In this document: piece after piece, positions 11,546-23,487 of the stretch
How the letters are laid out: every line of letters begins with the position of its first letter
Position numbering within the stretch: the stretch's first letter is position 1
NCBI RefSeq assembly: GCF_026914185.1
Contig: NC_070568.1
Coordinates: 1,798,001 to 1,862,000, forward strand
Length of the DNA: 64,000 nucleotides
Origin: Puccinia triticina
Taxonomy: Eukaryota > Basidiomycota > Pucciniomycetes > Pucciniales > Pucciniaceae
Direction: 5' to 3'
Made by a program: the position numbers and the translations under genes
Notes under the pieces: generated by a model
Told to the model about the DNA's origin: nothing
Database searches by the model: none
What the model saw: the letters and a program-made list of their open reading frames with translations, nothing else

Positions 11546-12144
11546 GTTGATTGTTGTTGATCTCGTAGTTTCATATTATGATGATTTGCTGCTAACTGTT
11601 ACTTTCCTCTGAAAAAGAAACAATAATATCTGGTCTCTGGTCTCTTTACCAGGGCAAATTGGGGGTTTTCTTTTGATAATTGATATAAATAACTTTACCG
11701 TTCTGGGAGTGTTCTTCAAACAGTATCCTAATTATCTGAATCCTTAGGTACGACACACCGTCTTTCAGTATATAATTGGCTGCTTCCTTCGAGTGGGTTC
11801 CAGAGTCTTTCTTCTAACGGTATCTAATTATCCGGATCCTTTGATACGACACACCGTCTTCCAGTATATAATCAGCCGCTTCCTTCGAAAAAACTCCTTT
11901 CAGGTCCGGTAGTTATGTGTTCTTCTCTGAGGTTTGTAATTGGTCCTTTGGATGGTTCCTAAAATTTCACTAGTTGTCCAACAGAATAACTGAATATGCC
12001 ATTGAGTTTGATAGATTTGGTGATGAATTTGATTCCTTTAGCCGCACAGAGTCAAGATCCGTTGACAAGGTTTCGGTATTTTGATTGAAATCGGTTATAC
12101 GTTGTCGATCGAACAAGATTATCCTATCACGTTGGGGACTCCCT
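11546..12144. other. 5' leader of the family A element
   Basis: Between the 5' LTR and the gag start codon (on the minus strand) lie about 600 bp without a gene. Two tandem blocks of about 100 bp share TACGACACACCGTCTT at roughly 11750 and 11850. The region probably holds packaging and primer-binding signals, but none is identified. Confidence 0.5.
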
Positions 12145-13078
12145 TGTAAGACTCAAAAGCGGTTGTGAAACCCTTTTTCTGAATGGAGAAGGGGATGATG
12201 GAGGTGCAAAACTCTGCCCTTCTATACTATCAGATAACAAGACCCACCAAGCTAAGCTTGGCAAGTTTTAATCAAGTGATAGGTCTGGTCTAGTTCCAGA
12301 TGAAGTTGTTTGACAACAGGTATGTGAGAGTTGAGAGTGAGTTCAGTGGTTATTTGCAAATATGAGGGTTGTGGTGAGGTATAGATGTGATGGTAAGTGT
12401 GAAGGTGGTATGTAAATAACTGGGGAGTACTGAGCTGAGGAGCTGACAACTGGGGAGGAGAGAGCACCTTATATAGACAAAAGTGGAGCCCCAGAGGGGC
12501 TTGTGGGTTAGGTTTTCAACTAATCTAGACAACAGTGTGAGGGATTTTAGCTGGTGGGAGTAGATACAAATGATGTCATAATATGTCAAGGGTACATAAA
12601 TGATGTCAGAAGAATGCAGTAGGGCCGCATGAAGGCTGCGTAAAGTGACATTAGACTGCATGAGTTGACAGGTGGATGCAGGGGGTGCATAAATGAAGTC
12701 TGAGGCTGCAGAGTCAGTGTGTGATGACATCATAATATGGAAATAGAAGAGTACTTGATAATATGTAATGACTGTAGTCTGATGGGGAGATGTATGTTTG
12801 TGTCCTGTTATGTGTATAAGCATAATGCTGTAATCCTTGACTTGAGGCTTGTGACAGGCTGGTGACTGGGTATGTTGAACGTGTGATGGGTGTCCAGTGT
12901 CCAAAGAAGTGTAGGTTCCAATCCAGGGGGTTTCAGGTGATGCTTCCAGTGGTGACTAGGGGTAAAATTGGCCGTAGAATCCATTTCTGAGGTCCTTATA
13001 ATGGTATCTTGAGGCGTATTACGAGTAAATATATGTATGAGAAAAAACTTTTGATTTTTCACTTTTCCGTCTACCACA
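12145..13078 (-). repeat. 5' LTR of the family A element
   Basis: This 934-bp LTR is nearly identical to 5945-6877. It is followed on the right by TCGA and the palindromic flank also seen at 6878, which identifies it as the outer right end of the insertion. A CACCTTATATAG sequence near 12465 is a possible promoter element, but orientation and use are not established. Confidence 0.88.
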
Positions 13079-13320
13079 TCGATGACTGGACGGTTCTCTC
13101 CGGTCATCGAGAGGAGTATAAAATATCATGACCCCTCTTGATGACTGGTCCGCTTGGGTCATCGAGGGGAGTTTTTCCGTCGTTTGCTCCAGTCATCGAG
13201 ATACATGTGTCCCAATGACCAGAACGTTCTGGTCATTGATGTACATGCCTCCCAATGACCAGAACGTTCCGGTCATTGAGGGGAGTATGCTATACTCCCA
13301 TTGATGACCGGAACAAGAAT
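13079..13320. repeat. GATGACCGG-type palindromic repeats
   Basis: Five or six palindromic units, including two neighbouring perfect-looking ones built on CCAATGACCAGAACGTTC with its inverse. The first 103 bp equal 6878-6980. No gene is present. Confidence 0.8.
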
Positions 13321-14789
13321 GGTGGGTGGTGCTGAAGGAGTGAGATCCGTCTGTCGGATTGTGGCTTGAACATCCAGTCCATAATTGGATCAGCTGAGCC
13401 GCGACTGCTGTGACATGTGCTCGCGGGCCGGGGAACGCAGGCCAACTGCCCCCCGGACCGTTGGAGGTGCTCTTAGCCGTCTCCGTAAGTGCAGTGTTGA
13501 TTGACAGCGCGCACCGAAGTGTACATATGCCCCACAAGGTTGATCTTTGCAAAATGGGTTCTGCTGCGCCCCCGCTCCCCCTACCCCTCCCAATAAGTGA
13601 AAAGAATCTCCTTTGAGTCGAAGGAGAAGGCTTTGAAGCATGGCCCGTACACGACTGACCCAACATTCCAAATTTACTCTAATGTTCCCAGCTGTTCCGA
13701 CAGGCTGGAGTTTCCTTCCCCTTCGAGTCTTCTGCAGCCTTGCTTTAACGTTTTTGGGAACTTCTTTTTTCCCCGAGCAAAGTACAGGTCTTTCAGTATC
13801 CATATCTGCCTTGCTTCAAATCAACATTGGACTAATTCCTCTGTGACTTTCTTTCAGTATCAATATGTTTTCTTCCTCATCATGGCCAACCAGCCAAGTA
13901 TCTCAATGGGAACATCAAGGTAAGGCATTGGCTACGGTTGAAATATAGCGGGATGAATTCCACAAGGAATCTCTTCTCTGTTCCCAAAATCTTGTGACAC
14001 AATTCAGACGGTGGTGGTCTCTCTAATCTCCCAGATAAATTTCTGCTTTCCAACTGATTTTTGTATCTTTAGTTATCCTTATTTTCAAGTGCCTTAAATT
14101 TTTGCCCTTCTCAAGCTGCGAAAATGTATTTCCCTTTCATCTGAGTAGTTGGCTTCATACCCAGTGCTTCCTTGGTGAGCAAAATCCTCCTAGGCACTTG
14201 GAGGGTCTCCTTGCGACTATTGATTTTTGAATACACCTTTTCAGGAGGAAACCCTATGAGTTGGCTTTATAACCAGCTCGCTGTCACCTGATGAACTGTA
14301 TACACCGGACCAAAAACAAAGGCAATTTGCATGCCCTAATTATAGGTCTGGTGAACTTGTTGCAAAGCAGAAACTGCTTGTTGATGAGGATTTTTACCCC
14401 TGGTCACTGTAGGGCTTTCTTGTGGGTGATCAGCTCGCCTTCTTGAGAAGGGGAATCACCCCAGGAATTTGGTGCACTTTGTACTCACTTACCCATTTCT
14501 CTGAATATTTGGCCCCGGGCTCATGCCTATGGCTATTCCTCCCTTTATCCAGAGGGTGGCAGTCTTGTTATGGATATGTACAGGATGAATGTAAATATAC
14601 AAACAGGAGCCTTGTTTAGATGTGCATAAATCCACAATCCATGTGCCAATTTTGCTGATGGATGGGGTGAGCCAAGCACTGATCAGTATGCTGGCCATCT
14701 GGTACCACTCTGGCTATATTGGTGTGTGAGCCGTCTTTTTTTATTTGATCTCACCATGAATTGTGGAATTAAAGATGAGCATGTGGTAC
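13321..14789. other. Gene-free spacer
   Basis: Overlapping short frames on both strands at about 13390-13920 sit in GC-rich sequence and show no recognised domain. I see nothing else that can be supported as a gene, RNA or terminal repeat. Confidence 0.4.
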
Positions 14790-14935
14790 CTGTTGGGGGG
14801 TACCCAACACTGCTTGGAAGGTACCCCCCGCACCTGCCCGGTGGTGCCGGGTGTGGTGTGAGGTACAAGCTTTTGGGAGAACAGCAGTGCAGTACCTGGG
14901 TACCTCCCAGAGATACCGCCCAAAACCTACTATGG
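14790..14935. repeat. GGTACC-rich repeat, copy 1
   Basis: A 145-bp segment with several GGTACC-centred and GGTGCCGGG motifs resembles 50083-50195 in order and spacing of motifs. The two are diverged copies of the same dispersed element. The second lies right next to the split family A solo LTR. Confidence 0.55.
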
Positions 14936-15960
14936 TCCCGCAGCTGGTTAGCCTGTGACATATGAAATACACAGCACTTCAATCAACGCATTAGCGGATG
15001 TCAACCATCCATGTATATGTTGTATACACTTTCATCACCTTGTGGACCGGACCTCTGGTAGCTGAAACAAACATCCATCTGCCATGTCTTCAACCTGCAA
15101 ACAACACAAACCCAAATCATCTCAAGCATCCTCAATTGGTAATCTGGGAGAAGACTTGAGTTGAGCAACTAGCCAAGAAGCAAATTCTGATATCAATCCT
15201 CCAAAGAGCACCACCAAGCCACTGTCTATTTGAATAATGAACAACAAGGAAAAGTTATGTGAGTAATATAAATGACTCCTTTTGTTTTCTAGATCCATTT
15301 CTGACTTGAAATGATCCTTGTGTATAGATCAAGTGCAAAAATTCGCCTCAAACTCCAATCACCAGGGAGGGATTTGTTGCACTCTCTAGAGAGTGCCAGA
15401 CCATAATTTCTCTCTGGAAGTCTTCCAGATGTGAACCATTTCCTCATGTGTAACTCAATTGTGGGTTGGCTGTATGTTTATACTGAGCTCATACTGAGTT
15501 TTTCCATATCCAATCTTGTGTGTTACGGTGAGTTAAACTCAACTATTGGGGTTCTCCAATCAATTGCTGGTACATACAGGGATCCTCAACTTGCCAGTGT
15601 GTAATGCCACTAGACATCAATTGGAGAGACCCTTTCAAGAATTTTATGGATATCATCATAGCTCCAAATTTGGGCGAGTAGGACTGAGATTAGTGAAAAG
15701 ATAGTCAGGACAAACTACAACAACAACAGTTGATTTCTTGTAACTAGGCTATGTTATATAGACTAAGTACATGGTATTGACTTGTGGGTGAATCAAAAAT
15801 GAATATGAAAGAATAGTGAATAAAAAAGGAATCTCAACCAAGGGAAAACAGAGATCAGCTCTGCATCCCCGTGTGCCCCCGGGGAGTGTTGCTTTTTTTT
15901 GCAATGTCCACCGTCATGTTTGGCCAAAAATCAGGGAGGACATTTGCCCACTTTAGTACC
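14936..15960. other. Gene-free spacer
   Basis: AT-rich sequence without long frames or clear terminal repeats. I see nothing in it that I can name. Confidence 0.4.
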
Positions 15961-16661
15961 AGTGTGGTAATGCATTGAGTGGATACAACCTCCACTCAAT
16001 GGTGATTTGGGAGGCCATCAAGTCAAGACACAATCCATTTGATGAGCCTGTGTCTGTTCATGGAGTGGAGAGCTTCACTTGATGACCATTTATACTGGCC
16101 ATTGATTGGAGAAATCCTCTGCCCAATGACCAGTTTGTAAGGCCATCACATGGTGGTTTTCTCCTCTCAATGACCAGTGTGTACTGGCCATCAAGTGGAG
16201 ACACCATCCACTTGATTACGGGGCAATGGAATGTGAAAATTCCAGCTCAATGACAAGCAAATAATGGTGGTGGAGCCAAGCTTTTCTCAGCCTGGTGAGC
16301 TTGCATGAACCACACATTGCGCTAGGAAAGTCCCAGCTCAACAGCCAGCATGTACTGGCCATTCAGCTGGGCTTTTCCAAGCTTTGTGTACTAGCATTTA
16401 CTGCCTACTGAGCTCGTAAAATCCCAGATAGATGACCAGCATGCTGGTCATTGCGCAAGGGATTCCCTGGCTTGATGAATAATTTTGATTTGAGTTTGAG
16501 CTCAAAGAGCCAGGGTAGTGATGACCAGTGCATTTTGGTCACCAAGCTTGGCCTCTGCTGACTCAATGACCAGTTTGTGCTTTTCATTGAGCCGGAGAAG
16601 CCCTAGCCCAACAACCACCACCTGCTGGTCATTGATCTGGGCCCATCTGATCTTGGTGGGC
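15961..16661. repeat. Diverged palindromic repeat cluster
   Basis: Repeated units of the type CAATGACCAGTNNGTACTGGCCATCAAG occur with variable spacing. They are related to the GATGACCGG palindromes but with TGG in place of CGG at many centres, as expected after CpG decay. The cluster continues after the solo LTR, up to about 17150. Confidence 0.7.
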
Positions 16662-16666
16662 AGTTT

Positions 16667-17017
16667 TGTGAAGCCCCCGCGTACCGCGAGGTTTCACAAG
16701 AACAATCACAGGCCCAATTCCCACTCGACTATATAATCTTGTCCTCCCTTCACCTTCCTAGCCGGCAGAGATACCTGTGACCATATCTCTCCCGGCTAGG
16801 TAAGCCTTCCACTTCTCTTTTCCTCATCTTGTTTCTTCTTCATTCCCCTTAGTTCATGTATTTACTGAGAGATACCTTTGACCATATCTCTCCCAGCTAG
16901 TGTTCTTCTCTTTCTCCTGAGCAATAGATAGCCCCGTGAACTAGAACCTATCTCGAGGTTCACCTTCTGCGCCCCACTCGAACGGATAGTGAAGGACCCC
17001 TAAGTGGAGTCCTTACA
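16667..17017. repeat. Solo LTR, 351 bp
   Basis: It starts TGTGAAGCCCCCGCG and ends GGAGTCCTTACA, with AGTTT on both sides (16662-16666 and 17018-17022), a 5-bp target duplication. A TATA-like ACTATATAATC at about 16730 precedes two blocks containing CATATCTCTCCC. Length and ends resemble the 352-bp LTR of the gypsy element at 23369-39266 (TGTGAGCCC...GCTTACA), so it is probably a related gypsy family. No internal region remains. Confidence 0.88.
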
Positions 17018-18060
17018 AGTTTATACTGCCTACAAGGCTTGGATAGGCCCAGATCAATGGCCAGCATGTACTGGGAGGCAGCCGGGTCTTCCCTAGTGCG
17101 ATGAACAGTACACACTGTTCATCAAGTCCCAGTATATGTGCCAGAAACTTGCCAATTTCCACCCTCAGGTTCACCCAAACCTGAGTGTCAGACACTGAGA
17201 CACTAAGTACATGTGTCTACAATGCAGAGTACATGTCTTATAGCCTAATGGTTAAAGACTTCTTTAATGATTGACTCATGTACATAAAGTCAAGAGTTCA
17301 CTTGCCTGTCATTACATGAATTATGTACCTTTTATTTCAATGTACTATTATTATGTATTTAGTACCTATTTCACACTCTTTTGAGTATGTAATTAGTCTT
17401 ATTTCACATTGATTACATATCTGTTTATACAGAGAGAGATAATCTTATCTCTCTGTGTATTTATCCTGATTAAGCTTAATATATTTACAAAAAGGGTGAT
17501 TACATACATATTTATGTAAATCCCCTTCTGAATTCCGTGTTCACTCCTCCTTGGAGTTAAGGATCCCTCAGGACCTTGACTCGAAGGAGGGAGCTGATCC
17601 TGTAATATAAAAGGGGGGATCTTTCCCCTGGAGAGATTTCCCCCCAAGATTATTACACATACAAACCCGCCAACCTTACTATAAAACAATAGTGAGTAGG
17701 GTTTTCAATAATCAACTAACCCTATCTTTTCCTTTACAGCTCCTTCGGCCTCAACTTGTGTAATTTCTAGGTACAGGTGATTGTTATCACACCTGTAACC
17801 TAGAAAATAACCTCTCTTTTGTTTGAAGCTACGGCGCCTGGCTTGAGTCATCGCCGCGTCCCCTTACTTTTGTAAGGGAGCTAGCCCCTCCGCTATTCAG
17901 CGTCGAGGTGTGGTATATTCCCACTGGCTGTAATAGCTATAGTGCGGCCCTGTTTTCGCTGGCCGCTGCCCAAGCCGCTACAGCACGTAATCCAAAACCC
18001 ATCAGCCCCTTGTCACATAAGAGACGGGAGCTGACACTGAGGGTGGACATTACATAAGAA
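17018..18060. other. LTR-like, unresolved stretch
   Basis: There is no gene. A TATA box (AATATAAAAGG at about 17605), pyrimidine-rich runs and an end resembling GGACATTACA near 18050 suggest an old solo LTR in plus orientation. I could not find a matching target duplication, so the boundaries are not called. Confidence 0.3.
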
Positions 18061-20985
18061 AATGACACTCCCCCGTTGCAGTGAATAACCTGAGACAGCA
18101 GAACACGGTGAGTGGATGAGGAGAAAGCTTTCCACGTGTCTGATGCCTCAGGTAACTACATACAGGATGTTGTTGAAACTAGGACTTCTCTGTGGCAACC
18201 AAAAGAGCAAAAAGGAGAGTGAGCTCCGTGGCTCGAGAGAGGGAAGGGCAGTGAGGATGAATCTCTCACCGGATGCGGCTCAGTTTGGGGTGCGGAAAAA
18301 AAAAGGATGGAGGAGAATCAATGATTTGATTCACATGTAGCTAGTACGGTATAAGTAGACTATGTACATGTGGTCAAACTGTGGGTGAGATGAAAATGAA
18401 TATGCAAAAAATAACCAAGGCTCACGAGTGAATGTCACACAAAAAGATAAGACATGCTAGAGAGTTGATAAGTCAGGGATGTCAGGGTTCAAAGACTACA
18501 AGACATGTGGACAGACATACATAACTAGACACTGTACAGACTATGATGTGTGAAAGAAACAAAGAGCAAAAGGGAGTTTAAAGGATCTGGGAATTTGGGG
18601 TGAGTAAGAGAAAGAGACAAAGTTTCAACAGATGTCACATGTGTGAAACAAGAGAGAAAGGTCTGAAGCACAAGAAAGACAAGGAAACATGAAACACAAC
18701 ACTACATCTCAACATCCCAGGGGGACATTATCATAGGGGGATACAAAACCAATCCAAGTTTCTCCGCGCGCCCATAGTTCACTTGTGCACACCTTCAAAC
18801 CCCTGGACACAAAGGTTTTTTAACACTTTTCCTCACACGTGCATACCACTCCTGCTGTTCCGCGGCAGATAATTGAGTCTTCTGGATACAGCAGTTCTGC
18901 AGTACCAAAGTCTTATATAACAGCCTGTGCTACTCAAGTGAAATGTGATAAGAGCAATCAACACCACATTGTTGCACCATGCACATGTAAAAAAGGTACC
19001 TGTGATTGAGGAATCCTCCGTGCAGGAGGAAATACGTGGGAAATAGGTATGGAAAGATGTGTAGACAATAAATCTCAAAGACAAGAGGCGTACATAACCC
19101 AAGCTGAGATGTGTGTGAGCATTTAAGAATTGGATTTTAACCTTGGAGTTCTCAGACAAGCTGTCATATTGTTTCTCCATCTGGTTTCAGAAGTAAGGGG
19201 ATATTGAAGTGCCTGTTGATATCCACCAATCTAACCTCCTTTGCCTTGATTTTTTCTTTGTGCCTCTGAAACCTGCATTTTTCAGTACGTTTTGGGTAAA
19301 GGTATGAAAATTTTACAATCTGTAGTCCTATACTAAACAAGGTGCATATTCCCAAATGACAAGCTATTCACACTTCAGAATTTAAAATTCTTAAATTTTC
19401 CATCACTTTGTAAAAATGTCAGGGAAAAATAAATCCAGTATTTTCACATTTCATATTGCTGGGAGTCAAATTGAATGTTACACAGGTTTTCATAGCTTTT
19501 TCCCTTTTTTTGAAGAATTGATTTCAAAACACTCTCCTTGCCCATTAATATAATGGCGGAAATATGTCACTCACTAGGTTTTATCCACTGGTTGGCTGAT
19601 ACTCTGAAGTTGCTATGCTTTAAAAGTCTTTTTCATTATAATGTGGTGCTGTTTGTTTTTTGAATAAAAACCATTCCACAATGCAAAAAATTGCCTGTCA
19701 CTTGGCTAAAGAAATATTTTAGCATAAGGATAGGTACATTCTTGGCAAAAAAAATTTGCATTGAAGCTTGCATACAAAACTAGAGGCCAAGGCGGCTTCG
19801 CCGCTGCAAACCCCCATCACAGCAAGAGGCCACCAAGCTCAAATTCAAACCTGAAAAGTTTTCCAGAGTATTTCTCCCACTTTTCAGTCGAGTAACACCT
19901 TTCAACAAAGCAATTTTACCAGATATGTACAGGTTCCTATGAATTTTTTATAGCCAGAGGTCTGGGGGTAAAGCTTTGGCACCGCCCTAAACACTTGATA
20001 GGGCACTGTACAACCATTGCATGATTTTGCAGAACAGCCTGGGGGAACTTGACAAAGACCCATAAGTTTGAGAAAATCAAGCTTTGCTTTCTTCTTATTT
20101 GAAGTATGGATCACAAACTAGTCAGTTCCCAAAGATTCAAGGTGAATCATTCAACATTCACCACAGTTTGACACATCTGAGAAAACTCAAAAAAAGAAAA
20201 ATAACACCCAATCAGGACAGGCCTCATTTTGATTTTTCTTCTTCCCTCAGGATGCATGACATTGCAGCAAGTGAAAAACCAACTAATCTCCAGCATCAGA
20301 AAAAATAAACTAAAATTGGCAGTTCAAAGGAGTCACAAATAACATAATGTGGGGGAAGTGGGGGGGAGGGGGAAAAGAAAGGCAGAATTTACTAACCAGA
20401 GCATCAGTGCAGTCCAAAACATAGCTAAGCTGAAATCAAATATATAGGTTGGTTGGCTGAGACACAGTAGCCACTGAGTTGAGAAGAACACAATGTTGCG
20501 CCCTTTTGTCCAACCTGAGCCAGGTCAGTTGTTCAACCACACAACAGCAATAGGTTGATTGAGTCATGCAACCCCTTTGAGCATCCCAAGCGTCCCAGAG
20601 GTGCAGCCAAATGAATTCAGTGAGGCTGGACTTAAAGGAATGTGAGCTGTAGGATGGAAAAAAATTCAAACTTTGGTGAAAGGGTGTTGATTTCAGTACA
20701 CATGCGTAAATTTTTGTCCCAAAGAAAGTGCTGCGTCCAACATCCTTGCTTCAATTTCTTGGATGCTGATGCCAGCTGTTAGTCCAATCACTTCAGGCGC
20801 CGGGGCTGGTCCCCAGCAAAGACAGTCTTGGGCTCAACAGGCTGGAGTTCCTGTGCTTTTGGTGGAGATGATAACCTTAATGGACAAGGTCACAGGTGTG
20901 TAGTGCAGCTCATGAATGATGTGGCAGGCGTTGACAAACAGCCTTGTCTCAGAATGGTTGTTGAAGTACTTGACTGCTCTTACGC
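18061..20985. other. Gene-free spacer
   Basis: Only short frames occur, none with a recognised domain or plausible splicing. A poly-G-rich stretch lies near 20350-20375. I see no terminal repeats. Confidence 0.4.
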
Positions 20986-21125
20986 CCTGCGTGCTTAGCG
21001 TTAGCGCAATTCCGCGCATCTGCGCTAACGCTACGCTAAAAGCTAAAATAGCTTTGCGCCCTGTGCGGGTAGCATTAGCGCAGATGTGCGCGATTGCACT
21101 AATGCTACACTAAAAAATAGTGCAT
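20986..21125. repeat. Two tandem palindromes of AGCGTTAGCGCA type
   Basis: AGCGTTAGCGCA...TGCGCTAACGCT is followed about 70 bp later by the diverged copy AGCATTAGCGCA...TGCACTAATGCT. Each has a 12-base centre. They can form stable hairpins. Nearby TTAGC/GCTAA words continue to about 21170. Confidence 0.75.
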
Positions 21126-21677
21126 CTGCACTCTGCTAAGCTAAGCTAACAGCTATGGTTAGCATAGCTGACCCCCTTTTTTCGCAAGCCAAGGAGGTAT
21201 GTTGAGAGGTCTTCTCTTTGAGGTCAGGTTTCTCAGTAGCTGAAAATTTGTTCTTAGGTTCCTCAGCTTTGCGTGGTAAGGAGCGCTGAAGCAGCAAGGC
21301 CATTCTTGGCGCTTACTGATGCAAGCCACAAGGCAATCCTCTGTCCCACAGTCCTGAAGAATTTCCCCAGACCTCAGGACATTTCAAAGCATATTCATAT
21401 GCTCTATTCAGCAATACAAGACAACTATTGTGGTGTCTTAATTTTTGGTCACTCTTTATTCTTTGAATTTTGTTCCTTTTTTATTGCTTGCTGATCATTG
21501 CTATTCTATCCGTAGGAACACAAAAGTGCTTTATATCTAAGAGTTGAAACTTGGGAGTCGCCAAAAAGATTCAAAATCTTGGGAATAGTCGTCTACCAAT
21601 TAGCTGAAGCTGGCCCTGAGGATATGAGTCTAGAGGCTATGCCTCTAGAATTTGTTTGGCTTTCTCAGAGCCATGTA

Positions 21678-22353
21678 CAGTGGGTCATCTAATGTTTTTG
21701 GCACCACATTTTTGAATGCAGAAGCTCAGGCCACAGCCTTTAAGTCATAACATTGGCTAAAGGGGTGGAAAATAGGTTCCTAAGAATGATTATGAAATAA
21801 AAAAAAGTAAAAATCAAAAAATGAAAAATGTGGATTTTTTTTAATTTCTTGCAAATTTCTCAGAATGTTCATTACTGTTCAAACCAAGGAGGGAAAATTG
21901 GAGAGCAAAGTGTGGCATACAACAAGAATGATAAAAAATGAAAAAATTTGAAACCATTTTCAATGATTTTTTGGGTGGATGGGTTATCAACCAATTTCAT
22001 TTGAACTCAGGGACTGTAGCCCAAATCACCACTAATTTGACTCAATTTATTTTATCCAATAAAAATCATTGGCAATGGTTTCAAAATTTTTCATTTTTTA
22101 TCATTCTTGTTGTATGCCACACTTTGCTCTCCAATTTTCCCCCCTTGGTTTGAACAGTAATGAGCATTCTGAGAAATTTGCAAGAAATTAAAAAATTTCC
22201 ACATTTTTCATTTTTTTTTTTTACTTTTTTTTATTTCATAATCATTCTTTGGAATTTATTTTTAACCCCTGTAGCCAATCTCATGACTTGAAGGCTGTGG
22301 CCTGAACTTCTGCATTCAAAAATGTGGTGCCAAAAACATTAGATGACCCACTG
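21678..22353. mobile_element. Foldback Tc1/mariner-like MITE
   Basis: The ends CAGTGGGTCATCTAATG and its inverse are flanked by TA on both sides (21676-21677 and 22354-22355), the target duplication of the Tc1/mariner superfamily. The inverted arms are about 280 bp each and leave a centre of about 120 bp, so the 676-bp element can fold almost completely. It encodes no transposase and would need one in trans. Confidence 0.85.
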
Positions 22354-23487
22354 TACACAGGTGAGTACTTGGCCAGGAAAGTAGCTTTAGTTTCAGATAA
22401 ATTTGGCATTCAGGATTGGGTGAGCCAATCTTTATTCTATTTATACAACTCCATTTTTGATCTTCAATGCTGATATAATAGAGAATGTCAACCAGTACCC
22501 GTTTGGCAGTACCCGGTGTAAGACTCAAAAGTGGTTGTGAAACCCTTTTGCTGAATGGAGAAGGGGATGATGGAGGTGCAAACTCTGCCCTTCTATACTA
22601 TCAGATAACAAGACCCACCAAGCTAAGCTTGGCGAGTTTTAATCAAGTGATAGGTCTGGTCTAGTTCAAGATGAAGTTGTTTGATGACAGGTATGAGATA
22701 GTTGAGAGGGTTTATGATGATGGAAAGGGTGAAAGTTGACTCGATGTTTCCGGTGGGGGTTGAACACAGGTCTTCAAGAGGGTGGTATAGAAAGTTGAGA
22801 AGAGTGTCTGGACTGAGAAGGGTATATGTCTTAGTCGGGAGTTGAACCAGGAACCGGGTAACTCATGATAGGTGTGTGATATGCAACTAGGAGATATGAG
22901 AGTATGAGAATATGATAGTGAGCTCAGTGGTTATTGCAGATAAGAGGGATCATATGGTATGTTATAAAAGTGTAAGGGTGATGATAATGGCTAATGGGTG
23001 ATATCTTTATAACTGGTGGGTACTGAACTGAGGGAAAAACAACTGGGGGGGAGAGAGCTCCTTATATAGACAAATGTGAGGGATTTTAGCTACAAGGGGG
23101 ACCCTGGATGAGGGATTTTAGCTGTTGGGCTGCGTACAAGTGGTGTCAGAAGATACTAAATACAGGCAGAAAGTGGGGTGAGAAATGAAAGATGATGTCA
23201 TACTAATGCAAGGAGTGCAGATTAAATGGGGTCAGAAGACTGCATGCAGCTGTAAGGGGTGCATAAATGAAGCGGGGACATGTCAAATACAGAAGAAATG
23301 GGGTTGGTCCCCTGCATATGCAGTGGAGATAAGAGGGATAGAAAAGAGTACGTGTTTGGCTGGGGCTGTGTGAGCCCGCCCCTTGCGACCTCACTGAAGG
23401 AGTCACAAACATTTCACCAAACCGCCTCCGACCGAACTCTTAGACCTCGCCGGCCTGCGCCCTCCTAGTCCAGCAGGGAAGTACTAA

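Larger units (their letters stand above)
6981..13078 (-). mobile_element. Family A gag-only LTR retrotransposon
   Basis: On the minus strand the order is 5' LTR (13078-12145), internal region (12144-7425), polypurine tract and a 3' LTR truncated to 444 bp (7424-6981). The internal region has one gag-like frame and about 2 kb without coding sequence, and no protease, reverse transcriptase or integrase is visible. That is the layout of terminal-repeat elements with only a gag gene, which would depend on enzymes supplied in trans. A primer binding site next to the 5' LTR could not be assigned with confidence. The 3' LTR truncation begins at the duplicated flank described separately. Confidence 0.8.

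Noticed and set aside
13390..13920. Overlapping frames on both strands
   Set aside because: GC-rich sequence gives long frames by chance; there is no domain or splicing support.
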